Source: CAWDDA01 sp963813345 (GTDB lineage Bacteria; Acidobacteriota; Blastocatellia; RBC074). From it: a stretch of DNA of 64,000 nt. Shown here in pieces: positions 27,439 to 37,723 of the stretch (its first letter is position 1; every line of letters begins with the position of its first letter). A program made the position numbers and the translations under genes. Below the pieces are notes generated by a model. It was not told the DNA's origin and did not search any database. It worked only from the letters and a program-made list of their open reading frames with translations. The DNA is taken from contig CAWEYR010000022.1 in the NCBI GenBank assembly GCA_963813345.1, positions 92,262-156,261 of the forward strand. The letters are read 5' to 3'.

Positions 27439-30381
27439 GTTCTCGCACCGCTGCGGTGATGCGCTGCTTCGCAGCGCCCGAGCGGGTTGATATCCTATCT
27501 CTGAGCAGTCGTGTCTCGATTCCTCCGCCTTCCTGCAACATATCGCTTCAGCCTTCGGCTTCTTTTCGAGCGCGACAGTTCCGTGTTCATGAATCTGCTG
27601 GCGCTCGTTGTTGTCTTCGGGATGGAGTTGCCGGTATGGACCGGTAATCGCCTGTGCGGATTCATCTGCCTTGAATCGACGGTAGAGCTTCTCCTCGCGG
27701 GCAGCCTGCTCCGTCTTGCCGAGACCCTGATAGCAGAGCATCAAATTGTAATGCGCCTGAAGGTCTTCAGGATCGACGGCGAGAACCTTTTCCAGCCAGA
27801 CGATCGCCTCGTCGTACTTTCGCTGAAGAAAGAGCACGCGCCCTGTCTGATTGAGGACGACGCGATCTCGCGGATACATCGAAGAAGCCGTCTTGAGATG
27901 CTTGAGAGCGTCGTCGTACTTTCCTTCTGCTTTGAGTGTCAGCGCGTAGAAGAAATGACTCTTCGCAAGGTTTGGATTGATCTCGAGCGCCTTGCGCAGA
28001 ACTTCCGCGGCGGCTGCCATCTGACCTTCCTGAATCCGGGCGCGCGCGACGTTAACCCAGCCGTCAGCGTAACCCGGCTCCATCTCAGTCACCTTCAAAA
28101 ATGCCGCTTCAGCACCTTTGATATCGCCCTGCAGCAGCAGTCCAATTCCGTAATCATTCCAACGTTCTCTGACCTCAGGATTCATGACGGACTTCATGGG
28201 CGGTAGCTTGTCACCACGATTCGCCACGCGCAGCGTCACCGCGTCTTCGGCCATGACTACAATCGGAAGATTCGGAATCTCTTTAACCTTGCCAGAGACC
28301 TTCGATGTGTCACCGTTGAATACCCATCCGCCGTCGTCGTGCCCGTGAGCTATCGAATAGGTCTTCTGCTCAGGGTCTCGCACACCCGCAAATGACCATT
28401 GCGTGTTCCACCAGGCGAATTTCCTGTAATTCACCTTCGCCTTCAATGTGATCTGATCGCCGGCATCGGCTGGAATCTTGAGCCGGTAATGCACGGTATC
28501 GGCCGCGCCAGGTGGTATCAGACGAACATAAGCGACAGACCTCGCAGCCCATGCATTTCGCTTGTTTATCGGGTTGCCGCGCTCGTCGAGAAGCAACGAT
28601 CTGTAGAGATGCGCGCCCTTTTCAACTGGCCCTCGCCCTTCATCCTCGACCATCCCGCTCCAGAAGAGCACCTTGCCGTTATTGTCCACAGCCTGCAGCT
28701 CGACCCAGACGTCGAATGCATCGACGGTTCCGCCCGGGAAGAAGTGGCCGACCTTGCGCGTCCGCACCACAACCTCGACGCGCATCTCATCGCCGCGACG
28801 TACTGCGACATTCTCGACCTTGTTGAGCGGCGCAATCACGTCAACTGGTTTGGCTATGAAGACCTTCTGCGCGCCAAACTCCATCGATTCCTCGCCTACC
28901 GCGAATGTCGATGCAGCCTTCGGTTCCTCGCTGCGCACTCGGCTCTCGGTGATCTCGCGCGGCGTTGCAGGTGTCATTGCAAAAATGTCCACGCTGACTT
29001 GCTTGTCCTTCAGGAAGTCGGTGACCGTTTTGAGCTGCACTTCGTCCTGATTGACGAACGGCAACGCCGTGTTCGCGCCCGGGAATCGATGCGATCGGAC
29101 CATCCCGTTCTTCGCCGCCGGATCATTCGACGCTACAAGCGGCATGTGGCAGTCCGCACATTTCATTGATTTCGGAGGGTAATAAAACGCACGCGCGCCC
29201 TGTCCCGAGACACCAGATGCCTGCCAGTTGTCATAGTCATTGAATCCACGAAACCAGCGATAGTCATTGACTGGAACGTCCAGATGGACCTTGTGACACG
29301 ACGAGCAGAATTCCGCCGTGTTCTCCCGCATGAACGGCTTCATGAACGTGCGCTTGTGCGGCTCTGTATTGGCAAAGGTGATGAAATCGTGTCCCCACTT
29401 CAGCAATCCGTTCTCGCTCGCCGCCATGTCGTGAAGTGGCGGATATTCGATCTCAAAATCTCCCTGTCCCATCGAGCTTCGAACGTGCACGATCGAATGA
29501 CACGAGGTGCAGCTCAGCCCGTTCTGTGCTTCAGGCGTGTCGATCTGCTCTTTGATCGGCTTGTCGAAGCGGCCGTTAAAGAAGACCGCGTGATCGTGAC
29601 AGCCCGCGCACCACCTCGAGGGTTTTGTCCCGATGACATCCTGCATGTACTCGATCGACTTGCGGTACCACTGATTATTGAACGAGGAGAAATGGTGCGC
29701 TGATGAGTTCCACTGATCGTAGATATCTTTATGACATCGCGCGCATGTGTCCGATGTCATAAAGAATGTCGCCGGAATGATTCCATTTACGTTGGTGTTT
29801 GAAGACGACGGAAAGAATGGGCTCGAAGGTCCGGGTCCTTCACCATCCATCGACAGAGGAGGCGAGCTCGGATTCTTGATGTAGTCGCGGCTCGCTCGGC
29901 TGTATCGCTCGTAAAAGCCGGCGACCACGGCGAAGAGCACACTGAAGGCAATCACGAAACTGAGGGCATGCGCAAACTTTCGACTATGCCCACGATTCTG
30001 TGATCGCCGCGAGAGCAATACCATCGACATCATCAGCGCGCCAATCACACCGGCGATCACATGCGTCCATGATGCGCGCGGATTGGGTTTCGTGTATGTG
30101 CTCGCTTTGATGAGGATGTAGATTCCGCACGCCGCGCTCAGAAGCAATGGAATGGCATTCACGCGTGCAACAGCCGATATGTCTCGCCAGTTCCGGAATA
30201 GAAAGTAAAGAAAGATGGCAGTCAGACCAACACCGAGCGCAAGATGCAGCATCAGGTTGACGACATAGACAGCCGTCGGAGTATCGAAGGCGGCGAGATA
30301 CGAGCTGTTGATCAGGAGAAGAAGAAACCCTATAGCCAGAATCTTCACCAGCCGCGTGGTCGAACCTTGTTGTACCTGCAT
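27424..30381 (-). CDS. Membrane-anchored multiheme c-type cytochrome with TPR domain
   Basis: A 985-residue protein. About five hydrophobic segments occupy residues 10-155 (VKILAIGFLLLLINSSYLAA; VVNLMLHLALGVGLTAIFLY). Five CxxCH heme sites follow between about residues 210 and 400: CARCH, CAGCH, CTSCH, CSSCH and CADCH. Then comes a beta-rich region (VRTRKVGHFFPGGTVDAFDV) and at least four TPR units (residues ~740-900, e.g. EGQMAAAAEVLRKALEINPN). Likely a periplasmic electron carrier or redox enzyme held in the inner membrane. The last ~40 residues are encoded by an inverted repeat, so the native C-terminus may be shorter. Confidence 0.85.
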   Translation of the reverse strand: MQVQQGSTTRLVKILAIGFLLLLINSSYLAAFDTPTAVYVVNLMLHLALGVGLTAIFLYFLFRNWRDISAVARVNAIPLLLSAACGIYILIKASTYTKPNPRASWTHVIAGVIGALMMSMVLLSRRSQNRGHSRKFAHALSFVIAFSVLFAVVAGFYERYSRASRDYIKNPSSPPLSMDGEGPGPSSPFFPSSSNTNVNGIIPATFFMTSDTCARCHKDIYDQWNSSAHHFSSFNNQWYRKSIEYMQDVIGTKPSRWCAGCHDHAVFFNGRFDKPIKEQIDTPEAQNGLSCTSCHSIVHVRSSMGQGDFEIEYPPLHDMAASENGLLKWGHDFITFANTEPHKRTFMKPFMRENTAEFCSSCHKVHLDVPVNDYRWFRGFNDYDNWQASGVSGQGARAFYYPPKSMKCADCHMPLVASNDPAAKNGMVRSHRFPGANTALPFVNQDEVQLKTVTDFLKDKQVSVDIFAMTPATPREITESRVRSEEPKAASTFAVGEESMEFGAQKVFIAKPVDVIAPLNKVENVAVRRGDEMRVEVVVRTRKVGHFFPGGTVDAFDVWVELQAVDNNGKVLFWSGMVEDEGRGPVEKGAHLYRSLLLDERGNPINKRNAWAARSVAYVRLIPPGAADTVHYRLKIPADAGDQITLKAKVNYRKFAWWNTQWSFAGVRDPEQKTYSIAHGHDDGGWVFNGDTSKVSGKVKEIPNLPIVVMAEDAVTLRVANRGDKLPPMKSVMNPEVRERWNDYGIGLLLQGDIKGAEAAFLKVTEMEPGYADGWVNVARARIQEGQMAAAAEVLRKALEINPNLAKSHFFYALTLKAEGKYDDALKHLKTASSMYPRDRVVLNQTGRVLFLQRKYDEAIVWLEKVLAVDPEDLQAHYNLMLCYQGLGKTEQAAREEKLYRRFKADESAQAITGPYRQLHPEDNNERQQIHEHGTVALEKKPKAEAICCRKAEESRHDCSEIGYQPARALRSSASPQRCENVARG

Positions 30382-30431
30382 TTCGAGAAGATGTTAATCG
30401 AAAGGCTGAGACAGGGTCAAACAGTCAAATA

Positions 30432-30542
30432 GTACCTCCAGGGGGTGCGAATGCAACCACAAACTAAAGTTTGAACTCAAACCACAATGAGGTTTGAGTT
30501 CAAACTTTAGTTTGTGGTTGCACTCTAGTCCCCTGGAGGTAC
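30432..30542. repeat. Palindrome of the GAGTTCAAACTTTAGTTTG family
   Basis: Nearly perfect arms (GTACCTCCAGGGGG ... CCCCTGGAGGTAC outside, TTTGAGTTCAAACTTTAGTT inside). It separates the cytochrome start from the oxidase end and supplies the final codons of the oxidase gene. Confidence 0.85.
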
Positions 30543-31927
30543 CCAATCACCGAACATCTTCCCGGGATTGAGAATCCCGTTCGGATCCATTGCCCGTTTG
30601 AGAGTTTTCATCAGGTCAATCGTTGAACGATCGAGCGCGATATCAAGATACGGAGCCTTGGCATACCCAATTCCATGTTCGCCGGATATGGTCCCCCCAA
30701 GCCGAACGGCGCGAGCAAATATTTCCTTAACCGCCTCGTGCCCCTGGTCGCGCTCGTCCGGAGTATCATTCGGCAGCATGACGTTCACGTGCAGGTTGCC
30801 ATCACCGGCGTGACCGAAAGTGGGAATCAGGAACCCGTACCGCGCCCCAACATCCTCAATGAACTTCAAGAGCTCGGGAATGCGCGAACGCGGAACGACC
30901 ACATCTTCGTTGATCTTCCGCTTGCCCGTGCGCTTGACTGCGGGCGAAAGCTTTCTCCGAACCTCCCAGATCCCGGCCGCTTCCTCGACTGTTGCGGCGG
31001 CGCGAAAGTCGATTGCACCGCTGCGCAAACAGACTTCGCGCACAATGGCTGCTTCGCGGTCAACGGCTTCTTTGAGGCCGTCCACCTCGATGATGAGCAG
31101 CGCACCTGCTGACCGCGGTAACCCGGATGGTTCATAGTCCTCGATAGCGTTGATCGACGCACGATCCAGAAGCTCGAGTGCCGCAGGCAGGATGCCCCCA
31201 TCCGAAAAGTTAGCCACGCATCTGCACGCGTCTTCAGCCGAACCAAAGACGGCAAGCGACGTGTGACGAGCCTCGGGGAGCGGAAGCAGCCTGAGAATGC
31301 ATCGCGTAATGATCCCGAGCATGCCCTCGCTTCCCACCATCAGCGCGGCAAGGTTGTATCCTGTAGCATTCTTGGTCGTGCGCCCACCCGCATGTACGAT
31401 CTCGCCTGTAGGCGTTACAAAGTCGAGGCCGAGCACGAATTGTTTGGTCGCACCATACTTCGCGCAGCGTGGCCCGCCCGCGTTTTCAGCGATATTGCCC
31501 CCGATAAAAGAGTCTTTCCAACTCGCCGGATCCGGCGGATAGAACAGTCCCTCGGCCTCAACCGCCTTCTGAAGATCAAAATTCGTCACGCCAGGTTCAG
31601 TAACCGCCACAAGGTCCGCTTTGTTGATCTCGAGTATTTGATTCAATCGCCGCGTCGCGAGGACGACTCCTCCGCGAACCGGGACCGCGCCGCCCGTGTA
31701 CCCGACGCCTCCGCCGCGCGCTGTCACAAAGAAGCGGTGGTGGTTTGCAAGCTTGATGATTGCTGCAATCTCTTCGGCTGTTCGCGGAAAGACGACTGCG
31801 TCGGCGGGATACACTTCTTTCAGAGCGTCCTGCGAGTTCTCGGTGATGATTTCAGGCGAAACCGAAACGTGCTCTCGCCCGACTATTGTCCTCGAGACTG
31901 CTGACTATGCTGTTGCTGTCGTGTCAT
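30525..31927 (-). CDS. GlcD-like FAD-linked oxidase (glycolate/D-lactate dehydrogenase type), frameshift near 31880
   Basis: FAD-binding oxidoreductase oxidising a 2-hydroxy acid. The FAD site is ARGGGVGYTGGAVPVRGGVV and GGNIAENAGGPRCAKYGATK; the C-terminal domain has FGHAGDGNLHVNVML and GEHGIGYAKAPYLD. The open frame begins at a GTG at 31814, but family-like sequence extends upstream (IVGREHVSVSPEIITENSQD). An ATG at 31927 overlaps the thiE stop (ATGA) and needs one base change near 31880. Joined length is near 467 residues, normal for GlcD. No glcE or glcF is adjacent. Confidence 0.87.
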
Positions 31928-32580
31928 AGGGAATTGAAGCTTATATCAAGCTCCCGAACCTGCGAAATGATTACGTCGGCCTCCGGCTGTCGCTCAAAGT
32001 CGAGAGGAGGATAGAGTGCCGAGACCACGGCAACGTAGTCAGCTCCTGCTGCGATTACATCACGAGCTCTGTCGCCCGTGATTCCTCCTATTGCCACGAT
32101 TGGACGATCACTGATTGCCCGGGCTTCGCGCAAGAGTTCGAGGCCGACCACCGGGTCCGGATTGTCCTTTGTTGCGGTCGGATAGATGGGACCAACGGCC
32201 AGATAGTCTGCAGAGGTATCGAGGCCGGCGCGAAATTGTTCGATCGAATGCGTTGAAAGCCCGATGATGACGTGAGCACCAAGGATCTCGCGCGCTTCGT
32301 CGACCTTCATGTCGTCCTGGCCCAGGTGAACTCCGTCTGCGTCTGCCGACATGGCCACGTCAACACGATCATTCACGATCAATGTTGCGTTCATCGCCCG
32401 CGTCAGCTTGAGGCACTTTCGAGTCATTTCGAGAAGCTCGCGAGCCGTCGCATCTTTGTCCCTCAGCTGAATCAATCTCGCCCCACCGAGAAGCAGCTGA
32501 GCCACAATTTCATCATTTGAGCGTCGCCCGAAACGCGGGTCGGTGATCGCATAAAGCCGGTTTTGGGGGAGAAGGATCAT
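31924..32580 (-). CDS. thiE: Thiamine-phosphate synthase
   Basis: Couples HMP pyrophosphate with the thiazole phosphate to give thiamine phosphate. A TIM barrel with RLIQLRDKDA, IVNDRVDVAMSADADGVHLG, AVGPIYPTATKDN and IVAIGGITGDRA. The ATG at 32580 (ILLPQNRLYAITD) is preferred over one six codons earlier. About 218 residues, intact. No TPP riboswitch or other thi gene is seen next to it. It overlaps the downstream oxidase by 4 bp. Confidence 0.93.
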   Translation of the reverse strand: MILLPQNRLYAITDPRFGRRSNDEIVAQLLLGGARLIQLRDKDATARELLEMTRKCLKLTRAMNATLIVNDRVDVAMSADADGVHLGQDDMKVDEAREILGAHVIIGLSTHSIEQFRAGLDTSADYLAVGPIYPTATKDNPDPVVGLELLREARAISDRPIVAIGGITGDRARDVIAAGADYVAVVSALYPPLDFERQPEADVIISQVRELDISFNSL

Positions 32581-32610
32581 GTTCGTGCAGGGAAACAAAA
32601 GCAGGGAACA

Positions 32611-32711
32611 AAGAAGTTACGCAGAGAGCGCAGAGATAAGACGGAGAACTCAGTTATCGTGTTTCTCTGCGCCCTCTGCGTCTTATCTCTGCGCTCTCTG
32701 CGTAACTTCTT
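32611..32711. repeat. Intergenic inverted repeat, AAGTTACGCAGAGAGCGCAG family
   Basis: Arms of about 45 bases with few mismatches flank a short centre between the thiE start and the next minus-strand gene. Words of the type ACGGAAAAACACGGA near 16190 and 35725 are a different simple family. Confidence 0.8.
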
Positions 32712-32730
32712 ATTCTACTCATACCTCCAA

Positions 32731-33270
32731 CTAGAAGCTGATGCTCGTGCTTACCCCCGGCTTATTGCAGAACGCGAGCACGAACGAAAAGGCATACCGT
32801 CCGCGGGCATATGTCACCATTGGATGAACTCTGGACCCATCAAAGATTACCAGTCCCGAGAAATGTTCCGAGAAATAGACGTTCAAGCCTCCGATCGGCA
32901 GCCATCGATGCTCGTAGGTACCGTATGAGATGCCCGCATAGGGTGCGATGGGAAGCCTCGTCTCACGCTTCAGATTCTTGCTCAGCGTTGCATAGAACGA
33001 TTGGCCACGCGGCGTGCCAATCCGATCCGAGCTTGTGCCGATAATCACGGCGGGTCGACGCGCCGTCTCTGCAATCGCAAGCCAGTTGACGAGAGGACTG
33101 ACGACGCCCGCAGTTTCCTCGGCTCTCGGGTTGACCTCAATGCCTGCTGTGAGCCGCGGATGAAGCCTGTAGGTCATCGTCGACCTTAGCGAAGCTCGCG
33201 CCACAGCCCCCGGTATCACCCTGAGACCAAAAGTCCACTTCTCCTGACTGTCGTTTTCTGCCCCGCTCAC
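32731..33270 (-). CDS. Hypothetical beta-barrel-like protein
   Basis: A 179-residue protein with alternating hydrophobic strands (RLPIAPYAGISYGTYEHRWL; IGGLNVYFSEHFSGLVIFDG) and a C-terminal Phe (GVSTSISF), as in outer-membrane barrels. No signal peptide is visible from the GTG at 33270, and an in-frame stop lies just upstream, so the N-terminus is probably lost to a base change or mis-started. It lies 27 bp after the TlpA-like gene. No specific family recognised. Confidence 0.55.
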   Translation of the reverse strand: MSGAENDSQEKWTFGLRVIPGAVARASLRSTMTYRLHPRLTAGIEVNPRAEETAGVVSPLVNWLAIAETARRPAVIIGTSSDRIGTPRGQSFYATLSKNLKRETRLPIAPYAGISYGTYEHRWLPIGGLNVYFSEHFSGLVIFDGSRVHPMVTYARGRYAFSFVLAFCNKPGVSTSISF

Positions 33271-33297
33271 GGCGCGGCCCTCGCCCGGTCAGAGTGG

Positions 33298-34185
33298 TCA
33301 GCTGGGAACGCTTGAAGCTCCCGCCCGCTCCTTACTCTTCGCGAACGCTATCTGCTCGCGCTTTGCGTCCTTGTTCCCTTCGGCAACAAGCCGGTCGATA
33401 TGCCCCTTTATCTCCGCCTGAGTAATGACACTACGGTAGACGGCAACTACTTTGCCATCGCGTCCGATGATCACGGTCGCAGGAAGGCCAGGCCCGACTC
33501 CGAACCTCGCCATGTCAGCGGTTGTTGCCCCGAGCAGAACTGGAAAGTTCACACCGGCGTCTTTGATGAACGCACGAACTGCCTTGAGGTCCTCGAGCGT
33601 GTCCGCAGATGCTCCGATCACCTGAACACCATAAGCAGCATACTGATTCTGAATCGCGGCCAGGTCCCGCATCTCTGTGCGGCACGGTCCACACCATGTG
33701 GCCCAGAAATTGAGAACCACAATACGACCCTGATAGCTACTGAGCTTCTGCTCCGCGCCGAACATGTCCTTCAGAGCCAGCTCCACCTGCGTCCCTATCG
33801 TTTTTGATTCGGATGCTGCGCGAGCCGACGGAGGTTCGAGAACAGTCAAGGAATCGACTTGAACAAGGTTCTTTCGTTTACTTACGCGGACGCGTCCTGT
33901 GATTTCCACGCGACTGCCCACATATCCCAGCCAATTCTTTCCCGTCCGGCGATACTCGCCGGTCTCAAGCTGGTAGAAAAGCGTAGTGCCGTCAGGCTTC
34001 AGGACAGCAAGCAGCGTCGGATCTCCATTTGCGACGCAAGTTGCCGCGCTTGCAAGGTCGTCAGCCGAGCCGTAGGGCACAGTGCGGCGGTCTGCCTTGG
34101 CCCAGCATTCTTCGCAACAGACGATTTGTCCTTCCAGGCGCTGAGCGCCCGAGAACAAGGCGACTAGAAATAAAAGTACGAGCAA
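33298..34185 (-). CDS. Exported TlpA-like thioredoxin-fold protein with N-terminal extra domain
   Basis: A TTG start at 34185 is supported by GGAGG six bases upstream. It yields a signal peptide (LVLLFLVALFSGAQ). Residues ~20-120 form an additional domain with a CCEEC cluster and an OB-fold-like stretch (VGSRVEITGRVRVSKRKNLV). Residues ~130-275 are a TlpA/ResA-type thioredoxin with WATWCGPC. Likely a periplasmic thiol-disulfide oxidoreductase, for example for cytochrome maturation; the nearby multiheme cytochrome makes this plausible (inference). 295 residues, intact. Confidence 0.87.
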   Translation of the reverse strand: MLVLLFLVALFSGAQRLEGQIVCCEECWAKADRRTVPYGSADDLASAATCVANGDPTLLAVLKPDGTTLFYQLETGEYRRTGKNWLGYVGSRVEITGRVRVSKRKNLVQVDSLTVLEPPSARAASESKTIGTQVELALKDMFGAEQKLSSYQGRIVVLNFWATWCGPCRTEMRDLAAIQNQYAAYGVQVIGASADTLEDLKAVRAFIKDAGVNFPVLLGATTADMARFGVGPGLPATVIIGRDGKVVAVYRSVITQAEIKGHIDRLVAEGNKDAKREQIAFAKSKERAGASSVPS

Positions 34186-34379
34186 TTTGTTCCTCCATTC
34201 GAATCTGCGATTATATAGTAAGTAGGTGCGTCATGGGCAGCGGTCAGGCTAGTGGCTCGTGGCTGGTGCCAAGTGCCGCAAGTGCAATTAAGGCCTTTGA
34301 CTAGTACTCAAGACGACTGGCACTGCCTCACTGCACTGGCCACTGACCAGCCGGCCTCCCTGGCCACTGCTTCACTCTT

Positions 34380-35718
34380 ATGGATCAAATACCTGATGCA
34401 ATAATTCTGCTTGGTGGCGTGGTTCTGGGGCTTATAGCGGGCTACCTGCTTACTCGCCTGGCTGCCACAAACCTCAAATCTCACTCGACTGACCTTCAGG
34501 AGCGGCTGGATAAGACGAGCGAGGAGCTGGTTCGGACAAAAGAGAATCGCGCCAGCATCGAGGCAGCGGCAGAAAGCGAGAAGAAGTCGTTCCTCGCTCA
34601 GCTCCAACTGCTCGAGGACGCAAAAGCCGAGCTCTCCGACGCCTTTTCCGCGATTTCGGCGAGCGCGTTGAGCGCCAATACGCGGTCATTCTTCGATGTG
34701 GCGAACTCAAAATTCTCTGACCTCATAAACCCCGTGAGTGTTGCTCTCAAGACGGTCGAAACTCACATCCGCGAGCTCGAAAGCAAGCGCGAATCGGCGT
34801 ATGGGGAAGTCAGACACTACCTCGACACGATGAAAACATCGCAGCAGGAACTTCGTCAGGAGACTGCAGGTCTGGTGCAGGGCTCTACGCTCTCCGGGAG
34901 CAAGAGGCCGATGGGGTGAGGTACAGCTCAAGAGGGTCATCGAGCTGGCTGGAATGATCAATCATTGCGATTTCTTTGAACAGAAAACGCTGACGACAGA
35001 ATCGGCAACCATGCGACCGGATGTTATCGTTCGCCTCCCATCCGGTCGATCTGTGGTCGTTGACGCCAAGGTACCTCTCGAGGCCTATCTCGACGCTTGT
35101 GAAGCGACTGACGAAAGCGAGCGGACAAACAAGCTGAAGCTTCATGCCAGACAAGTGCGCGCGCACATCGGCAATCTGAAGAACAAATCCTACTATCAGG
35201 CCATCCAGCCCGCTCCGGAATTTGTTGTGCTGTTTCTCCCGAGTGAGGTCTTCTACAGTGCAGCTCTCGAACAGGATCCGTCGCTTATCGAGCACGGAGC
35301 TGACGAGGGAGTCATTATCGCCACGCCGACTACATTGATCGCGTTGCTGAAGGCGGTCGCGTATGGCTGGAACCAGGAAAAGCTAACGCAGAACGCGCAG
35401 ACAGTCAGCGATCTCGGTCGCGATCTTCACGAACGACTGGTGGTTGTTTGCGAGCATATAGAGAGACTCGGGAAATCGATCGGTCAGACCGTCGAGGCTT
35501 ACAACAAGACTGTCGGCTCTATGGAGTCGCGAGTGCTTGTAAGTGCCCGGAAGTTTAAGGAGCTTGGAGCCGCCAGGGAGAACGAAGTCATACCGGATTT
35601 GACCGAAGTCGATCGAGAGCCAAGACCGCTACAAGGGTCTATTCTCGATGAGACAGCTCTACAAAAGTTTTCAATTCTTTCCACAGATGCCCGCCAGGAC
35701 GATCGCGAAATAAAGTAA
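34380..35718 (+). CDS. rmuC: DNA recombination protein RmuC, frameshift near 34881
   Basis: RmuC limits inversions between short inverted repeats and has a nuclease-like core. The N-terminal membrane anchor (AIILLGGVVLGLIAGYLLTR) is followed by a coiled coil (residues ~30-165). A one-base change near 34881 joins AGLVQ to ALRSPGARGRWGEVQLKRV, then FEQKTLTTESATMRPDVIVR and VVDAKVPLEAYLDA, the conserved catalytic-like region. Joined length is about 445 residues. It stands alone on the plus strand. Inverted repeats are abundant here, which makes RmuC an interesting neighbour. Confidence 0.88.
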
Positions 35719-35748
35719 TTCCGTGTCCTTTTTCCGTGTGTTCCGTGG

Positions 35749-36922
35749 TTATTTCTTCAACGCTTCACTGAGTGCTTCCATAAAAAAGTAATCGCCCCAC
35801 ATCACCGACTCATCGACTCCCCAGTTCATCGGCTTGTGGTAGACGCCATGCCGCAGGATGCCTTCGTATCCGGCTTCGCTTCGTCCGAGAAACTCATCCG
35901 TAGACAAAGTTGCAAGGATGGTTAGTGCGGCATCTCGGTAGGTTTCACGGCTCTCTTTCTTTACTTCAAGGTCTTTGAGCTTCCAGAATGCTCCGGCGGC
36001 GATGGCTGCTGCTGAACTGTCGAGCGGCTCGTCCGGGATATTCGGAGCTCCGTAATCCCAGTATGGTACGCCATTGTCCGGCGTGTTCTTAAGGTAGTAT
36101 CCAGCGCAGCGCTCGGCCGTTTCGAGGAAGAAGGGATCGCGAGTGAAACTGTAGGTGTCGCAATAGCCATACATTGCCCACGCAAGGCCCCGCGACCAGC
36201 AGGTGAATGGAGAGTATCCCTGCTGGCTCGACAGATTCCTGAACTCGCCCGCGAACCGGATTGAAGATGCCTTCGTGCATCACCATCCCGTCGTGATCGA
36301 ATATCCGCGAGCCATCCTTTTGAACGAGGAACTTCTCGGTCGTTCGCGCATGCGTCGTCGCTCTGCGATAGAGCTCTTCATCACCTCCCAGCTCATGCGC
36401 GCGAAACAGGAGGCGGATGTTCATCATGATGTCAACAAAGAGCGATTGCGGGCCGTGAAACGAATAGATGTAATGATGCTCTCCGGTCTCCTTCCATCTG
36501 AACGACTGAATCGTGCCGGCTGTGATCAGCAGATCCTTCAGCCATTGCTTCTGAGGATCGCCATCATCCAGCAGGCGATACCATCTGTCGGCTGTTGACA
36601 TGAAGATAAACCCGAGGTCGTGAACGTCTCGATCGAACTTTCGATGCTCGAGGGCGCGCGAATGTTCTTCAGCGACTTTGCGCCACTTGTCGTCCCTTGT
36701 GCGCTCGAATGCGAGCCACATCATTCCGGCGTAGAAACCGGGGCACCAGTCAGTCCAGATATAACCGGGACGCGTCCAGACACCCTTCTCTGTATAGATC
36801 GGAGCCGGTTTGCTGGCCGGCCATTTGGGCCGCATATTCCAGACCTGACCCATCCCGAATTCGAATGCGCTTTCGAATTGTGCGCGCAGCGCCTCTTGAT
36901 TCACGTTGCCGATGATCTTCAT
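35749..36922 (-). CDS. Glycoside hydrolase family 88 unsaturated glucuronyl hydrolase, frameshift near 36248
   Basis: Releases unsaturated uronic acid from oligosaccharides made by polysaccharide lyases. The (alpha/alpha)6-barrel signatures are YIWTDWCPGFYAGMMWLAFE, DRDVHDLGFIFMSTADRWY (with a likely catalytic Asp) and TCWSRGLAWAMYGY, the last restored by a one-base change near 36248. The C-terminal part has YWDYGAPNIPDEPLDSSAAA and NWGVDESVMWGDYFFMEAL. Joined length about 390 residues. It has no visible signal peptide, so is likely cytoplasmic. It directly abuts the SDR gene. Confidence 0.88.
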
Positions 36923-37717
36923 TCACAGTCTCCGAAGATTCATTCCACCACTCACCTCGAGCACCGTTCCGCTGGAGTAACTGAAGTCTCCACTGACGAG
37001 CGCGCCAACGGCCCTTCCTACATCTTCAGGAAAGCCCCACCGGCGCTGCGGAATAAGACCTTCGGAAATAAGCTTGTCATACTTCTCCTGAACTGCGGAG
37101 GTCATATCGGTCTGAATAATCCCGGGCCGGACTTCGTAAACATTGATGCCATATTCGGAAAGCCGGTCAGCGAAGATTGCCGCCGCGTGGCTGAGGCCGG
37201 CTTTCGAGATGCAATACTCGGCGCGCGAGGGAGATGAAGTGTAGGCAGATACTGACGTAACAAAAACAATCGATGGCGCAGTCTGAGGGTCCCTCTTGAC
37301 CTGCTCGATCATCTGTCTCGCGACTCGTTGTGTGAAAAAGACAGAGCCGCGGAGATTGATCGACATGACGCGATCAAAGCTCTCGGGTGTCATATCAAGA
37401 ACATCAACTCTTTTCTCTGGCGCGACGCCCGCGTTATTAACAAAGACGTCTACGCGTCCGAACTCCGCAAGGGTCGTCTCGAGCATTCGCGCGTGATCAT
37501 CGAGGCGCGCGACATCACCTTCGAGTGCCAGAAAGCGCGAACCAAGTTCCTTGACGCGCGTGCTGACCTCGAATATGCCGCTTTCAGTCTGTGATGGGTC
37601 GAGACTTCGAGAATTGCCGCTGATGTCAAAGCCGCGTTTCGCGAGCTCGATAGCGATTCCGCGCCCTATGCCGCGACTCGCGCCGCTGACAAACGCGACC
37701 TGTCGTTGGTTGGCCAT
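36923..37717 (-). CDS. SDR-family oxidoreductase (FabG-like)
   Basis: Short-chain dehydrogenase of about 264 residues. The NAD(P) loop is VSGASRGIGRGIAIEL, NNAGV follows, and the catalytic Ser-Tyr-Lys set is in TSVSAYTSSPSRAEYCISKA. The start at ATG 37717 (ANQRQVAF) is chosen because the longer frame lies in a repeat. The C-terminus SSGTVLEVSGGMNLRRL is typical. The stop is immediately followed by the GH88 ATG, so the two are co-transcribed and it may act on a sugar acid. Substrate not known. Confidence 0.9.
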   Translation of the reverse strand: MANQRQVAFVSGASRGIGRGIAIELAKRGFDISGNSRSLDPSQTESGIFEVSTRVKELGSRFLALEGDVARLDDHARMLETTLAEFGRVDVFVNNAGVAPEKRVDVLDMTPESFDRVMSINLRGSVFFTQRVARQMIEQVKRDPQTAPSIVFVTSVSAYTSSPSRAEYCISKAGLSHAAAIFADRLSEYGINVYEVRPGIIQTDMTSAVQEKYDKLISEGLIPQRRWGFPEDVGRAVGALVSGDFSYSSGTVLEVSGGMNLRRL

Positions 37718-37723
37718 TGGGGA

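Noticed and set aside
27511..28206. Plus-strand open frame of 231 codons
   Set aside because: It is antisense to the TPR region of the cytochrome gene, starts within a repeat, and shows no domain.
28399..29169. Plus-strand open frame of 256 codons
   Set aside because: Antisense shadow of the heme/beta region of the cytochrome; composition follows the opposite strand's codons.
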